DNA of 64,000 nt. Source: Gracilaria domingensis (lineage: Eukaryota; Rhodophyta; Florideophyceae; Gracilariales; Gracilariaceae). Every line of letters starts with the position of its first letter. Position 1 is the stretch's first letter. The stretch spans positions 1 through 64,000 of the forward strand of contig VCMS01000036.1 in the NCBI GenBank assembly GCA_022539475.1, read 5' to 3'. Shown piece after piece: positions 30,838 through 42,578 of this stretch. The translations under genes and the position numbers were made by a program. The notes below the pieces were generated by a model, which had not been told where the DNA came from, did no database searches, and worked only from the letters and a program-made list of their open reading frames with translations.

Positions 30838-33740
30838 ATGGCGTCGATGGCGACGATGGAAGCGATGGGTCCAGATGGGGGTGTGTTATGGTACAGCTTT
30901 GGCTGCGAAGGGCCGCTAGAAGATGATGGGCGGGCAAGCGCGTCCTGTCTTCTCGCTGGTGTGCCTGGGTCCGATCCTTTCTTGAAGGGTCGGGGCAAAA
31001 TGGGAACGCAGACAGATTTCCAACGGAGGCCAAGGAAGAACCTGGAAATGCCAAAATCGGAAAAAGCGACGAAAATTCGCATCTTGCAGCCCAATTGTCG
31101 TGGTCCTCTTGGCGCCGGCAAACCTGCCGATATCTCTAAAATGGCCCACGACAATAGCGTTGATCTGCTTTGTACTCAAGAAAAATTTCTGAGGAACGCG
31201 GATCGGACGGCAACGATTGAATGGCTTGACCTTCTAAGAAGATGTGACAGACTGCAAGGGGTCTCTGAAGAGGAAGGAAGAGGAGGAGCTGTCATAGTGT
31301 ATCAACGGCGAAGCTTCAACGGTGACCTCTCCCATGACACGAGCACAGTATCAAGGATCGAATCCGTCACACTGTCTGTCATAACAAGTAAGGGCTCCTT
31401 GCGTACAATGAACGTATACGTTTGTCATCACTATGAAAATCAAATTGGTACGAGGTATTCCCCGAGGAGCATAAAATGTAGCTGACTGTAACATTTGCCG
31501 CTCATAGTCCCCGAAAAGGACTGGACCTTCTGGGCTAGATCTTAAGAACTACCTTGAGCAAACAGATCGAGTAATACTGTACGTGGAAGGAGTTCCAACA
31601 AGTACGGAACCATCAACTGCAACTCAAACTGCAATCGATATCGCCGCACTCTATTCGAGGTGGCCTCCATACGTTCAATGGGAAGCAGCAGAATTCCCGT
31701 CTTCAGACCATCACGCCTGTACTATAACCGTATGGTGGTGCGAAGAGGCTTCCGATGTAATACAGCGAAGAAACGAATCATGGCGATCATACAACTGTAA
31801 CGCGTGCGAGCAGAAAAACTCAGTACTGCAAGACGTCAAACAAGAGGCCGAACGAGTGATCTACCGCCTAAAACGAGAAACATGGAAAGAGCGCATTACT
31901 GATATAAGTCTGGACTTAGCTAACCCTATGGATATCGATTCTAGTCCAACTATGTCCGAAATGTGGCCGAAATGGAAACGTTTAGCTCGAATATTTGTTA
32001 AAACGTGTACCTCGTGGCAGCGAATATTTTACGTTCTCGTATTTGAGCCATATCTTGGCCATATCCTCAAAAATTGAAATTGAAGCTTTTGGAAAGATAC
32101 ACTTACTCACAAATACTCGAGTTAAACGCCCTCAATCCGGTCACTTGACGGCCACATTCGAGCCACATTTCATGTTAATAGGCCCTACAAGAAACATTTT
32201 CGATTTTGTGAAGCCAATTTGAGCGAAAATACTAGGATGCTCACCACCTTACAGCACTCCGATTATACGCCGCTCCCGTTCCAATGTGACACCTATGGCA
32301 GGACTTTTTATTTTTTTTAGTAGCTTATTTCACTATTGTGAGTGCGCATCAAGTGCAAACTGATATCGGGGGGCGAAGTACGGACAACGTAGGCGCAGAT
32401 GCTGTGCAAACATGTATCACGTGCATTTGAAGTGCGCTCCATCTGCGTAGCGGGCGTCCTCCAACGTGACACGAAGAAATTTTGTTGCATTCGCACGTTG
32501 CGCCCAATCAATGCGCGGTCGGTTTAGCATCCCTGCTTCATCCATTGGTGCCCTCGGAACTCATATTGTACTTCCCTTTTTCCAAAATTCCCCATGGGGG
32601 GGTTCCACAGAGCGACGATGGGCTGCTGTGAAAACTCTGGAACGTTATGGACGATAACAGAAGATTGACTAAATCCATGTGCCCTCCAAAGGGCAAACTT
32701 TGGTTCGATCTTAGGGGAGCGCAGTGGTTCATTAAGAAGGAGTTGAAGATGGGCAGACGTCCGGATAAATATAGAAAGCAGCGACACCGAAAGCAGCACA
32801 GGGCAGACTTCAACCGTTTTAGAAAGAGAACGGAAGAGGTTATTCCTCCCATGTTTGAAACAGCAATAGCTGAAATGACCTTTAAGAGGACCACACGACG
32901 TCTAGATCGCATTTCTAAAGCACCTCCCCTACAAGGGTGTTCAACGCCTTAGACTCATTAAGAGGAAGATGGCGGAACGTAAAACGGGTTCTAAATGGAG
33001 GCTCTCGAAGCTGGTACCCATCTAAAAGCCATGAGCCAAAGGACGTTTCAGACCAATTTCACTAAAAGTAGTTATAGCAAGAGCCGCAAAACGAACGGTT
33101 AGTAACCGAGTTTTCATGCAGTGGTTAGAAGAAAAAATCTCGCATAATCAGGCGGGATTTAGAATGGGGAGAAGTACAGAGGAACAACCTTCTATGGTTA
33201 GTGAGAGTACTCGCAACGGGCGGGACAAAGGGAAGCAAACGCTGGCTGTGTTCTGTGATTTTTCAAAAGCTTATGACTGGGTATCCCATCACCTACGTTT
33301 TATCAAATTAGCAAGTATGTGTCGCAGTTAAACACAAGACCGTCAGAATTCTTCAATGAGATTAACGATCACTTAGTAGAACCCAGTGAGTGCGGAAAAG
33401 TTTTTGGAATGCTGCCAGAATAGAAACTCTAGTTCAGAAAACACCTTTCGCACACAATTTTGAAGTACAGAAAGATAAACAAGCTAATGAGATCGCTTAC
33501 AGGAAAGTCCTGGGGCGCGGAATCAAAGACGATCGAGACCGTGCGGAAGGAGTTCGGTGATTCAATTGCGCAATACGACGCAGAAGTCGTAATCCCGATG
33601 GCAACGAAGGCTGGGGTTGAATCATTGGAACGAACCAGAAACGAAGCAATCAGGATACAAACAGAATGCTTTTCGTCCAGCCCGATAGATTGCCTGGGTG
33701 AGCTCGTGCACTGCGAACTACGCAGACGATTGTGAGCAAA
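30838..33740 (+). pseudogene. LINE (non-LTR retrotransposon) ORF2 remnant
   Basis: A Met-rich start at 30838 (ATG) leads into an apurinic-endonuclease-like domain: IRILQPNCRGPLGAGKPADI near 31075, the LLCTQEKFL glutamate block near 31165, and the SSDHHACTI catalytic SDH block near 31705. The RT is seen at 33116-33331 (QAGFRMGRSTEEQ, then FCDFSKAYDWVSHH). A C-terminal part follows (VESLERTRNEAIRIQTECFS, near 33620). Between EN and RT lie a stop near 31483, frame changes, and a foldback insertion at 31920-32230. The remainder at 32647-32952 is charged and may be the linker. The RT catalytic FADD block is not visible. It is nicking-type, target-primed machinery that is no longer functional. Confidence 0.8.
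31920..32230. mobile_element. Foldback (MITE-like) element, copy 2, inside the LINE
   Basis: The left arm (about 31945-32040) and right arm (about 32085-32170) are imperfect inverted repeats: aatgtggccg and cgtttagctcgaatatttgt against the complement of actcgagttaaacg and cggccacatt. The right half matches 17640-17870. It interrupts the LINE ORF2 between the EN and RT domains. No protein is encoded. Confidence 0.65.
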
Positions 33741-34049
33741 AAGGCAGCGATATTGTAGGAGAAGGCGAGGTGCAATCTACCATCGACGCCGCTCAAAGCA
33801 GAAGTGGCCGAATGGCTCGAAGAGTGGGTCTGGCGATCACTCCCAAACATGCAACACGTTGCGGAGATGCAACTTGCTGTAAAGAGAATTCCAGAGCTCC
33901 GCAAATCGCCGCTACCGACAGAAACGTGACTCTTGCACCTCTGGAACTTGACTTTCGTGTTGGCTCAGTGTGAGCAAGAAGACCTGGAGTACAAGCAACG
34001 CGAGGCTGGAGAGATTCTCCTCAAAGAGCTTCTAGAAGCACTCATAGAC

Positions 34050-34379
34050 ATGTGGTGCGATCGGTCAGATGGAAAATCGGAAGAGACAATGCATTTGAGA
34101 GTAGCAGTAGAGTCGGAGCAAGGGTCATACACAGCGTCAGTGAGACACATGTACGAGAGCAGTAGTAGAGAGGTTTGTGAAGCGGAATTCCTGGCAAGAC
34201 ATAAAGAAACGCCGTCGTTTTGGATTCTGTTTGACGATGGGAAGAAGCAAGCATATATGTACGACGAAGTGGAGCAGTTACAACTGGAAGAAGATGTAGA
34301 CAAACTTCGCATGAGGCTCTTTGTCACCGATGCTGTTGGGGCCCGAGCATTTCATATCCTGGAATCGAGCATTTGGTAG
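34050..34379 (+). CDS. Short open frame of unknown function
   Basis: 109 codons from the ATG at 34050. The same frame is open from 33933 without an ATG. It is rich in Glu/Asp and contains SSREVCEAEFLARHKETPSF followed by WILFDDGKKQAYMYDEVEQL. The residue composition is protein-like. No family is recognised. It lies just 3' of the LINE RT remnant and may be its tail or an unrelated exon. Confidence 0.3.
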   Translation: MWCDRSDGKSEETMHLRVAVESEQGSYTASVRHMYESSSREVCEAEFLARHKETPSFWILFDDGKKQAYMYDEVEQLQLEEDVDKLRMRLFVTDAVGARAFHILESSIW

Positions 34380-36053
34380 GTGCCTCAGTGCTGTAATCCC
34401 GGCGTTAATATATGTTCGTAGACTGCTGAAATTTCGGTCGTTACTGCAGCATTAGAAAGAGTATCCGATACAAATCGCAAGTTTATAATGGTGTTTTTTG
34501 GACTCTCAGTCAATCTTCACCATGCTACATGCCAACTTTCGTAAGCAACCGGCGCAAGCTGTAGTTTAGACACGGGCGGAGTTCGTCGGTTGTGGGGAGC
34601 CAGCGAGGGCTCAACCTGTAAGGTACGGAATAGAACACAAACCAAGACCGTAGATGAGCGCCTGAATACCAAGTGGTATAGGAGGTAGGATTGCCAGCTA
34701 GGGCTGTATCCCAAACAGAAGGCGAGAGCACAAGAGTACGTAGAAGACCTTATCTATGGTAGTTCTCAGCCAAAGAGGCAATAGTTTCCCAATTGGATGC
34801 TTACTGTACAAGGCGTAGGAGGTGCGGACCTCGGCAGAGCCTAAATGTGGGTGCCAGGTCGACGCGACCCCACAAACGTGTCAGACCTATTGTCCGGAGC
34901 AAATAAGAGCTCCAATGGACATGCTTGACGTCAAAAGTATGCCATTTGTTCGTCAAAGAAGCGCCAGTTTGTTGCTGCATCTCTAGAAATTGCTATCGAC
35001 GCTTATGCCTCACGAAAAGCTCAAGTAGTTATGTCACAGTTCTTTATGGGGCATCTTTCATCACTTCATCCGTGTGCATCTTACTTGAGAAACAAAAATA
35101 TACCGCGCAACTGCGGAATAAAGGTTAAAAAGAATTCAGAGCATGTAGTTGTTAGATGCCGGATTTCAAACGCGAGGCTAAAGTTTCAACCATGCGAAGC
35201 AACCTCATCTTTGATAAATCTAATTAGGCACAACCCACAAAATTTATTTTCCTTCTTTAAGAGATAAAGCTTCATCTGAAGCTTCACTGTAGTCTAGTAA
35301 TAAGAAACTACTGCCCAAAATAGCGAAGAAGAAGAAAGACGATGGGCGCATAGACCATCTACCAAAAGAGATTCATCCTTTTTACTAACATTGTCGTATG
35401 TACGGCGTAGATTTTGAGCACATCAAGTCGTTTTTGTGCAGCGTTTAGGAGTTCTGCGGAGGTGCATGGGCATGGATGCTTCATGAAGTCTTAGAAATCA
35501 TCATAACGCAGAGATACTGAAGAAAGCTAGCCGGCACTTGGATGATCTTCTTCGTTTTCGGTTGATCATCCGTTCTCTCATCGCTTTTTATGATGAAAAG
35601 CGTAACAAAAGGAAACGCCTTTCTCTCATCAGTCACCGATATTCTCACCAGTGAAAAGAATGTCCCAGGACCAAAACATGCGCAGGCCACTGGTCTCCTA
35701 AGTCTTTTTTCTTGGAGTCGATGAACGTAACGTGCAGCGGTGGTACTATGAAACCACAAGGATCAAGGTTATCCCTACAACCTTCTAACGCTCAGTTTAC
35801 GCCGCGAAGTTTATGGGGCACCAACAGGTTCCCCATATCAAATACTGCCATTTTTTGTCTGCAGTAGCCCATAACCACGTGTGTGTGCCCCAGAGACTTT
35901 GTTCATTAAACGCGCTATCTCTGTTTGAGCTAGAGAAAAAGCGCGCGCTTTTCTCATAAGAAAAGATTCATTCATCCATTGCCGAGTATCTGAAATTTGA
36001 TCAAAGTATGTCAGCTCGACGACAAAACCTAGTCTCGAAATTTTTACTATCCC
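34380..36053. other. No recognised gene
   Basis: Only short frames, several overlapping on opposite strands (34517-34731 -, 34925-35267 +, 35481-35759 -). No repeat or motif found. Confidence 0.4.
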
Positions 36054-38083
36054 ATGCGTTCCGGACACAGCAGACCAACGTCGAGTGCATGCTCTGATGA
36101 CGAAAAATCTTCATTGTGCTCGGAAAGTCAAAATCTCTTTGACAACCAAGTCGATGATGTCGATGATTCTTCGATTAACTCTAACACCCACCGATTTTTG
36201 TACAAACCACCCCACACCAGCACTGAAAAGTTTACAACACAATTAGACGCAGCGGCGATAGTAGAAGTGCAAAGAAGTATTGGCTTCATCGGATATGGCC
36301 TGCAGCAAACACTGGGGGCTGATAATGAACGTTTGAGGCAAAGTAGTTCATTCACCTTGTTTGAGTTGCTACTTTCTGGGTTTGTTTCAGGATACATGAT
36401 ACGGAGGTGTAATCATAATCTGCGAGAACAATCCCCGTCTCCATGTACCAAAGAAGAGTTTATAATAGCTCTTAGAATATTTGCTGCCTGCGCATTTTAC
36501 AAAACGTCCCTTAACGATCTCACGATATTGAGAACAAGAACCTGTAAACTATTAACGTAACTCGAGTTAGAGAAATTATCACAAGCATTGGTGTCAAGGC
36601 CCGCGAATTCAGTGGAGTGGCAAGAATTATGGAAGGGTTCTATGACCGAGACATAAACAGTTTAAAGGAGGCATTTGCCACGACATGTTGCAAATTACTT
36701 TACGTTCCACGAAGATTCGTCTCTGCTGATTATGGTGTGACCAGACAAAGAGCGAATGAGCTTGGGCCAATGACAGGTCTTCGACAACTGAACTTAGAGA
36801 AAGCCAGAGGTGCACGGAAAATCACACTCTTCTAACCCTCTTACAAATCTAACTCTTTGCACTCGATATGCAGTTTGAGTGAGACCCACTCTCAAAAATG
36901 GGAACAATCCGTCGCCGCATGCAGGAGCAGTCTGAAGCTAGTGCTTGCATGTTCAATAGCACAAACGCATTGTATATTGACAGAGAATATGTATCCGACA
37001 GTGTCACCAACTCTCTGAGAAATGTCAGAATGCAGGTTTTGGGAACACAGAAGAGGGGCTCTCAAGCTCCTTTCACGTACGGAGACATTAGATTGTATAG
37101 CAGAACCAAAAGAATAGAGAAATTCGGAATATTGTCTGCGTATTGGAGCTCAAGCCGCAGGAACGAGGAAGGAAATCGTACGCTCTCGCGTTGCGTTAGG
37201 CTAGTACAGTTCGAGGAAGAGATTCGCTGTTAGTTTCAACCCGTCAAAACATCTCTGGAACAAATGGATGGCGAAGGAAAGCAGTAAGAAACAAAGCCTT
37301 TCAATGTTTGAGGAGATTGAAGTTTCTTACTTTGAAGGTCAGAATGCGTGCAGTGCTCCACACCAAGTATTTGGAGACCTTCTACAGATATCTTTCTTGC
37401 CGTATTTTAATCTAATCACAAGAATACAATCTAGTGACGACAGACTACATCTTCTAGGTCGTGGGCTTCAATTCACATCCACCAAGATCTTGTGCTGTCT
37501 AGAAGCAGCTGCTAAATAGAATCCATAAGAGCTCCAAGCCACTGCAGAGTATTTGCTTCTCTGCAGCCTCGTTGGTATTTAGTTATGTTCAGCCTAGGCT
37601 TTGAGGAGGCCGCTGACCGGCATTGATATGTTCGAAAGCAACAAAATGGAGGGCTAGGAACTGAAAGAGCCATGTACAGCTCGCAACATCATAAGGCTTT
37701 CAAACAAAGGCAAGCAAGAATTACTAGAAATGTTAACAAAATGGAGTGAAGACTCTGATAATACGCTAGAGTTCTCAGAAAAAATTCAGAGCCTGGCATT
37801 CCAGTCTTGGTGCTTTTTAGCTGGTAAGTCCAGTGAAGACATGCGAGCGGGGCAACGAAATGAAAAACCTATTCGACAAGCATTACCGCCGTTTCTGTTA
37901 GCGCATGCTGGTCTCGTGACTCTAACTGCTACCTGTTACGGGTTACTGCAAAGAAAAGAGGAAGGGTTTACGCACATGGCGACATCTCCTGAGATTACCG
38001 CTGCACTGATGAAACATGAAGACAGAAATTACATTGACGAATGTCAACAGCGACCGGTTCCGTCAACTTCCGTTGCATGTTAA
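36054..38083 (+). pseudogene. Broken coding region, possible piggyBac-like transposase
   Basis: Consecutive plus-strand frames read as one decayed protein: 36054-36560 (acidic N-terminus, then FTLFELLLSGFVSGYM and TKEEFIIALRIFAACAFYKT), 36617-36835 (LLYVPRRFVSADYGVTRQRA), 36898-37233 (MGTIRRRMQEQSEAS), 37268-37519 and 37730-38083. The early helical block and a later aspartate in a SADYG context recall the layout of piggyBac-type DDE transposases, but no diagnostic motif is certain. Stops and frame changes separate the pieces. It could be another transposase class or a decayed host gene. Confidence 0.35.
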
Positions 38084-39415
38084 TTTCAGACATTCAGTTG
38101 TAGTTAATCGTTAGGCATATCGTATGATGTACGGGATAAACACAGCATGTTCTCAGGAGTTGTAGTGAGGCTCGAGAAGTAGTCTGAGCAGCACACAGTA
38201 GAACCGTCTGTTCTTGAAAGTCAGGTGAAAATTTTCCACTCTGTTGTACCATGGAAAGCATACAGGTACCACGTACAGCACTATGTAGCAGTATACTGCT
38301 ACATGGTGCTGTTTTTGGTACCTGTGTATACGTATGCCAGTCATCAGTTCCTTTAGTGGCAGCCTCAAGAGCAGAAATAGTCTACGTCGCTCACGTAATC
38401 TGTGACAGATAGACTTCAGATTCAATCTGTTAGTTGATGAGCTTCTGGCAATCAAACTATATGCCGTGTTCGTCAATTCCTGTTTGAACAATTCCGGAGC
38501 ACCAAAAGACTGTCTCTGGTATTGGAAAGGAAAGTCATTCAGGGGTATCGTATCTGAGATTGGAGTCAAGCTTCCATCAAATGGTCAGGAGAAGTAGACC
38601 ATTTATTCCAGCCAAGCATGTAGGGCCAAAATTAGTGGTAACCTGGAACCTGTATAAAGAAGGCAGAGATGCTATATATCAAGAATGATTTAAAATTGTC
38701 CTTTCGAAATGTCTAAGCTATCTCCAAGAGGAAACCTTTTGTGGCGCTCTGCTCAAATCCTCTTATTCAATGCGTAATATCTTGCTCGCATTCTTCATGT
38801 TGAGGAAACAAAGTTTTATTCGTGTAAAAGATGGCAAGGGGCAGGAGCAAATCGATGTGTATACACCTGGAAGAGAGCGTTGAAAAGTGTTCTTAAGTTT
38901 CTGTATTCGTTCAAAGCACAAATCATGAAGAGTCTGGAACACATATCTTCAAACGATCAAAATATATCAGGGCTGGTACAAAGTCAGACAGATCCGCTCA
39001 AGTGCGAAATGTAAGATTGTAAAAAGCAGAAGTTCAAGTTCCATTTTTGGTAAGTCGGAGACGTATTAGAAAGGAAGGAACCGTTCGGGGCAATCTAAAA
39101 TGATGTGTGGCTTGTAATAAGACTACATTTGCGAATGGAAAATTGCAGCGAGAAGGAAACAAGAGCAGATACGTTTGTACGCTTTGAAAAGTTGCTCTTT
39201 GTCGGGTTGTGCAGCGCAAGGTTGGAAAAAGAACGGAAAGAAGTTGTTGAAGTGAATGGCATGAGCTCAAGACGCGGCGGAACTCTGTGAGGACTACGGT
39301 AATTTCTGTCAAGGACTTGATATGCTACTCATTCAACTGAGAAAGATGATTGACTGAAAGTGAAAGAGCTCGGCTGCCATCGATACAATATTAGACGCTC
39401 GTATAAGATACGTAG
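38084..39415. other. Spacer with one hairpin, no gene recognised
   Basis: A minus frame at 38153-38569 (138 codons) crosses the hairpin at 38258-38330 and has no motif. The 3' end of the second hAT remnant probably lies in its upper part. Confidence 0.35.
38258..38330. repeat. Near-perfect palindrome with 36-nt arms and no loop
   Basis: The centre is at 38293/38294 (tgtagcagta-tactgctaca). The arms contain caggtacca and acagcac on the left and their complements on the right, with about four mismatches in the inner 31 nt. It can form a cruciform or a long hairpin RNA. Confidence 0.85.
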
Positions 39416-40085
39416 TCATTGCTCGAGATGGGAATGCCAGCAAGTGGAGATATTGTGCTTCAACCGCTGGATTCTATTCGCTGTAATACCATCATTCATT
39501 AGCACTTCTCGTAATCTCATACTTGCCTTTGAGTGGTAGTTAAAATATGAAGCTATCTGATTGATATGGTGCATGTATTTCTGCCATACAGTACCTTCTT
39601 TAATCACATCATTCACTACCAATGCAAGAGTGTGAAACACACAACGGACAGAACCAGTATAGGTTGTGAACGTGTCAATCGCATATTTAGTTGGCGGTTC
39701 ATTGTCCGTTGTGCCAGTAGACAAAAATATATCCTCACTTCCGACAGCCATATTCTTAGAAACAATTTCTTACAAAACAGCAAATAGCTGTTGCCCATTC
39801 TTTGGCAGTGTTCCCAAATTCAATCTAGTAATAGGTAGAGACCAATTTGTATAGAACAAAGCTTCCACCTATAATGAACAAGGGGCCATGTGTGTAGTGC
39901 AATGCCTGCAAGCAAGAAAAAACCACGATGACGTTCGTGATCTTCCTTTACTGAGAGCAACCCAGAGAACAGCCCCTCTCTGGAATAGCACAACTAGCCT
40001 GGTGTAAGACCGGGGCCAAACCGTCACGACAGGGCGTTGAGAGTTGGGAAGGGAAGTGTGACCCACACGTGAGTGTAGCAGCCTC

Positions 40086-40155
40086 GAAAGAGAGACGAAA
40101 AAACAGAGTGGGGAAAGAGAAAGAGAGGGAAAGAGAAAGAGAGAAGAGAGGTACG
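40086..40155. repeat. GA-rich simple sequence
   Basis: Plus strand made almost wholly of gagaaa and gggaaa variants. On the minus strand it is a CT tract directly downstream of a TATA-like actatataggg. Confidence 0.8.
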
Positions 40156-40367
40156 GCGTATCGCCAGAGTGTTCCCTATATAGTGTCCAACCCAAAAAAA
40201 ACAAAGGTGAAGCACTCCCGAAGTTGGGTTCTGCGGTGACGCAGGGTGGATAGCGGCACCGTGACAACGGGGAGTCCCTTCGATAAATAGTTGTGCATCT
40301 CTGAATGCGAGAATGGCCAGAGCCAAGATCCTTCAAGTAAGATCACCCTGTTTGGGGAACTTTACTG

Positions 40368-40393
40368 GTGCGACGGCGGTAACGCCGTCGCAC
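40368..40393. terminator. 11-bp perfect hairpin with GTAA loop
   Basis: gtgcgacggcg, loop gtaa, then cgccgtcgcac. It is very GC-rich within an AT-rich stretch. It lies inside the candidate insertion in hAT copy 2. The type is nominal: it resembles a hairpin terminator or element end, and no transcript is known. Confidence 0.45.
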
Positions 40394-40868
40394 TAAGTAG
40401 TGTCGTTACTAAAATTAATAAATAATGTTATTTAAACATCCCACTAATTGTGGCAACTGCCCACGTCTAGTGGCCAACCTCCGATGAGCTCCACCGTGTC
40501 CCACGTTTCCAAACCATCTCGATGGCAACCGCTAGTTATTACTAGTCATATACTGGTGTGTACCAGGCAAACCCGTGAACGGGAATTATGACTAAGTCCA
40601 GCGAAAATCCTCATAGATGAGCGTTGCACTACAATATGATGACCATTATAGGTGCACTAAATGCTGCAATCCAGCCATCAAAAGTGAGCGATCCTGTTCC
40701 TGTGGTGGTCAACTCTTTCGAAACAATGAACAAACTGCTTCGTAAGTACATAATAGATGAGAGTCCAATACAAATTTGCTGGTGAACTGTAACCTTCCTC
40801 CCAAAAGGTGAATTAGGACTTGAAAAGTAGGCTTCCCAAAAGCCAACACGCTTGTCGCCCTGATTCAA

Positions 40869-41637
40869 TCAAACAAAACTAAAGCGACGCCTTGTAGTGT
40901 TTTTGATGGAATGAAATTTCTCGAAGCCGAGCTTCCTTGACTTGATATATTCGTAAAGAAATTTTTTTCAGCATGCTCGCGCAATTTCTCGGCTGAAGAT
41001 TGCTCTCATTTGTATTTCAATTTTGTCTTACTGAATTGAAATTTGCAGCTTGGAATGAAGAGATTAGGGATCGATTCTGTATTGCAATACGATGTTACTA
41101 TTGGAGTACGATCTGTTAATGATCCAAATTAGGCCGCATATGTTGCATTGAAGCTTCGGGTGTTTCTCATGTTTTAAAATGATAACGGCGAGTGTGCTTC
41201 ATACTGAGGTTTTGGTGCTTGATCGTTTTACACTGCCAAGACCTCCACCCTTTCTTTGCTGTTTCTGTTGCTCCTCTCTGACTGCGGATTCTGTAAGTTG
41301 CACGTTTTCTGCTGTTTTCACATCATCAGTAGGCAGTTTGAACACAATTTCGTAAGATACAAACGATTTACATCAACGGAAGTGGTGATGCCTTGATATA
41401 GCGCATTGTCAACCTCGACATATTGCCTCGGCTTATTTCATTTTGATCTATCATGTCTGACATGTATTAGAACATCTCATGTGATCCACGTGTACAGGCT
41501 GTACAATTACTGACTAAATAATCCCCGTTTCTGTGTTGGTTAGTTAGCGGTGGCAGACAATCGACGCACTGTTGGCTATGTCAATAAATACCACTAGAAC
41601 CTCTACTTCTATGTAAAAAATAGCCCCAGAACCTCCT
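40869..41637. other. No recognised gene
   Basis: AT-rich with no frame above 60 codons of note. It probably contains the 5' flank of hAT copy 2 and one end of the Harbinger element. Confidence 0.4.
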
Positions 41638-41765
41638 TAACGCTGGTCAGGCCGTGCGAAGGTTTCCAACCAATTAACTAATGCCAAGTCAAAGAGCTTC
41701 TCTTTCCCATAGCCCCATTTTCCACGGCCCCGTTCATTGTGACTAGGCATTGTAGCTCCTATTGT
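41638..41765 (-). repeat. Repeat shared by both Harbinger elements, copy 1
   Basis: About 120 bp, roughly 85-90% identical by eye to 54165-54290 in opposite orientation. Both can be read as GYGKEKLxDLALxNWLxTxARxDQR. In this copy the frame (41918-41637, -) runs from FQMSLYWLRAATIGATMP to a stop right after DQR. It may be a conserved terminal coding region or subterminal repeat of the Harbinger family. Confidence 0.8.
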
Positions 41766-41930
41766 AGCCGCTCTCAGCCAATATAAGCTCATTTGGAAAA
41801 GCTCGCTCTTTTCCGCAAAAGCAGGAGACGGGCACCGCACTGGAGCACTCAGAACTGAAGATACCCAACCCTTTACTATCCATCTCCGACGAAGTCCGTG
41901 TTGAATTATCAAAACCAAGCATCAGACGTT

Positions 41931-42373
41931 TCAATTTAGTGCCAAATGCAAAGCGTTACAACCTTCAAACTTTAAAGCAATCACAATGGGTAAGCACTGT
42001 TTATAATCCACATTATCTCTTACAATAACTATAAAACTTTCTCTCTTCATGGAATTATATTGTCTATCCGAGTGATCTACGATAGCAAATGCAGCTGCAA
42101 TTGCTGCTGAAGGAGTTTGTACCACATTGTTGTGTGTCGGATTGGCATTCGCTGGCATGACTTCGGTCTGTGCTTGTGTGTTTTGACTTTGAGTAGTCCG
42201 TTACTCGTTGGGATTTGCGCCCACACTACGTTCTGGTATCCTTCGTTGCTTACTCGTTGTCTTGCGCTCCATGAAGCTTTTCGTTTCCTCTTCATAGCAG
42301 ATTTTCCCAGTCCAGCATTTGGATCATTCACAACTACAGCATGATGGGCATTTGAGGCTACGAGTATGTGCAA
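41931..42373 (-). pseudogene. Possible Harbinger DNA-binding protein remnant
   Basis: Minus frames 42373-42077 and 42158-41931 run divergently from the transposase, as the Myb/SANT-like second gene of PIF/Harbinger elements often does. A basic segment (MKRKRKASWSARQRVSNEGY) and a later stretch with a THNNVVQTPSAAIAAAFAIV block are visible in different frames. No Myb fold can be confirmed by eye. Confidence 0.3.
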
Positions 42374-42578
42374 AAATCAAGACTGTGATTGGCTCTAATT
42401 CTTCCCGTTACGACACTTGGAATCCCTTTCACGAAGTACACTACTCTAAACAGCCTCATGATCGTCAGAAAACCTTTCGGCAACTGTCAGCATACCTACT
42501 TTTTCCAATTTCGATAAAAAATAAAAGTCAAAAGAACCGAAAATATCACAGCAACGCCGCCGTGAAAATGCATCTGCA

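Larger units (their letters stand above)
39866..40654. mobile_element. Candidate insertion in hAT copy 2 with 11-bp inverted ends
   Basis: Bounded by cacctataatg at 39866-39876 and its exact reverse complement cattataggtg at 40644-40654. It separates two parts of a hAT transposase frame. On the minus strand it has a TATA-like actatataggg near 40175, followed by a long pyrimidine tract (the complement of the GA tract at 40086-40150), features of an LTR or other promoter. No protein motif. It could be a DNA element or a solo LTR with chance inverted ends. Confidence 0.4.
39416..40868 (-). pseudogene. hAT-family transposase remnant (copy 2)
   Basis: The upstream piece 40868-40629 contains TGTGSLTFDGWIAAFSAPIM, the hAT block around the first catalytic Asp. 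The downstream piece (39751-39416, open further up to about 39800) contains SVRCVFHTLALVVNDVIKEG and ends NISTCWHS, matching the hAT CxxH and W regions. The middle is displaced by about 790 bp of unrelated DNA (39866-40654). No C-terminal dimerisation domain is readable. It is not a close copy of the hAT at 8.7-10.8 kb. Confidence 0.65.
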
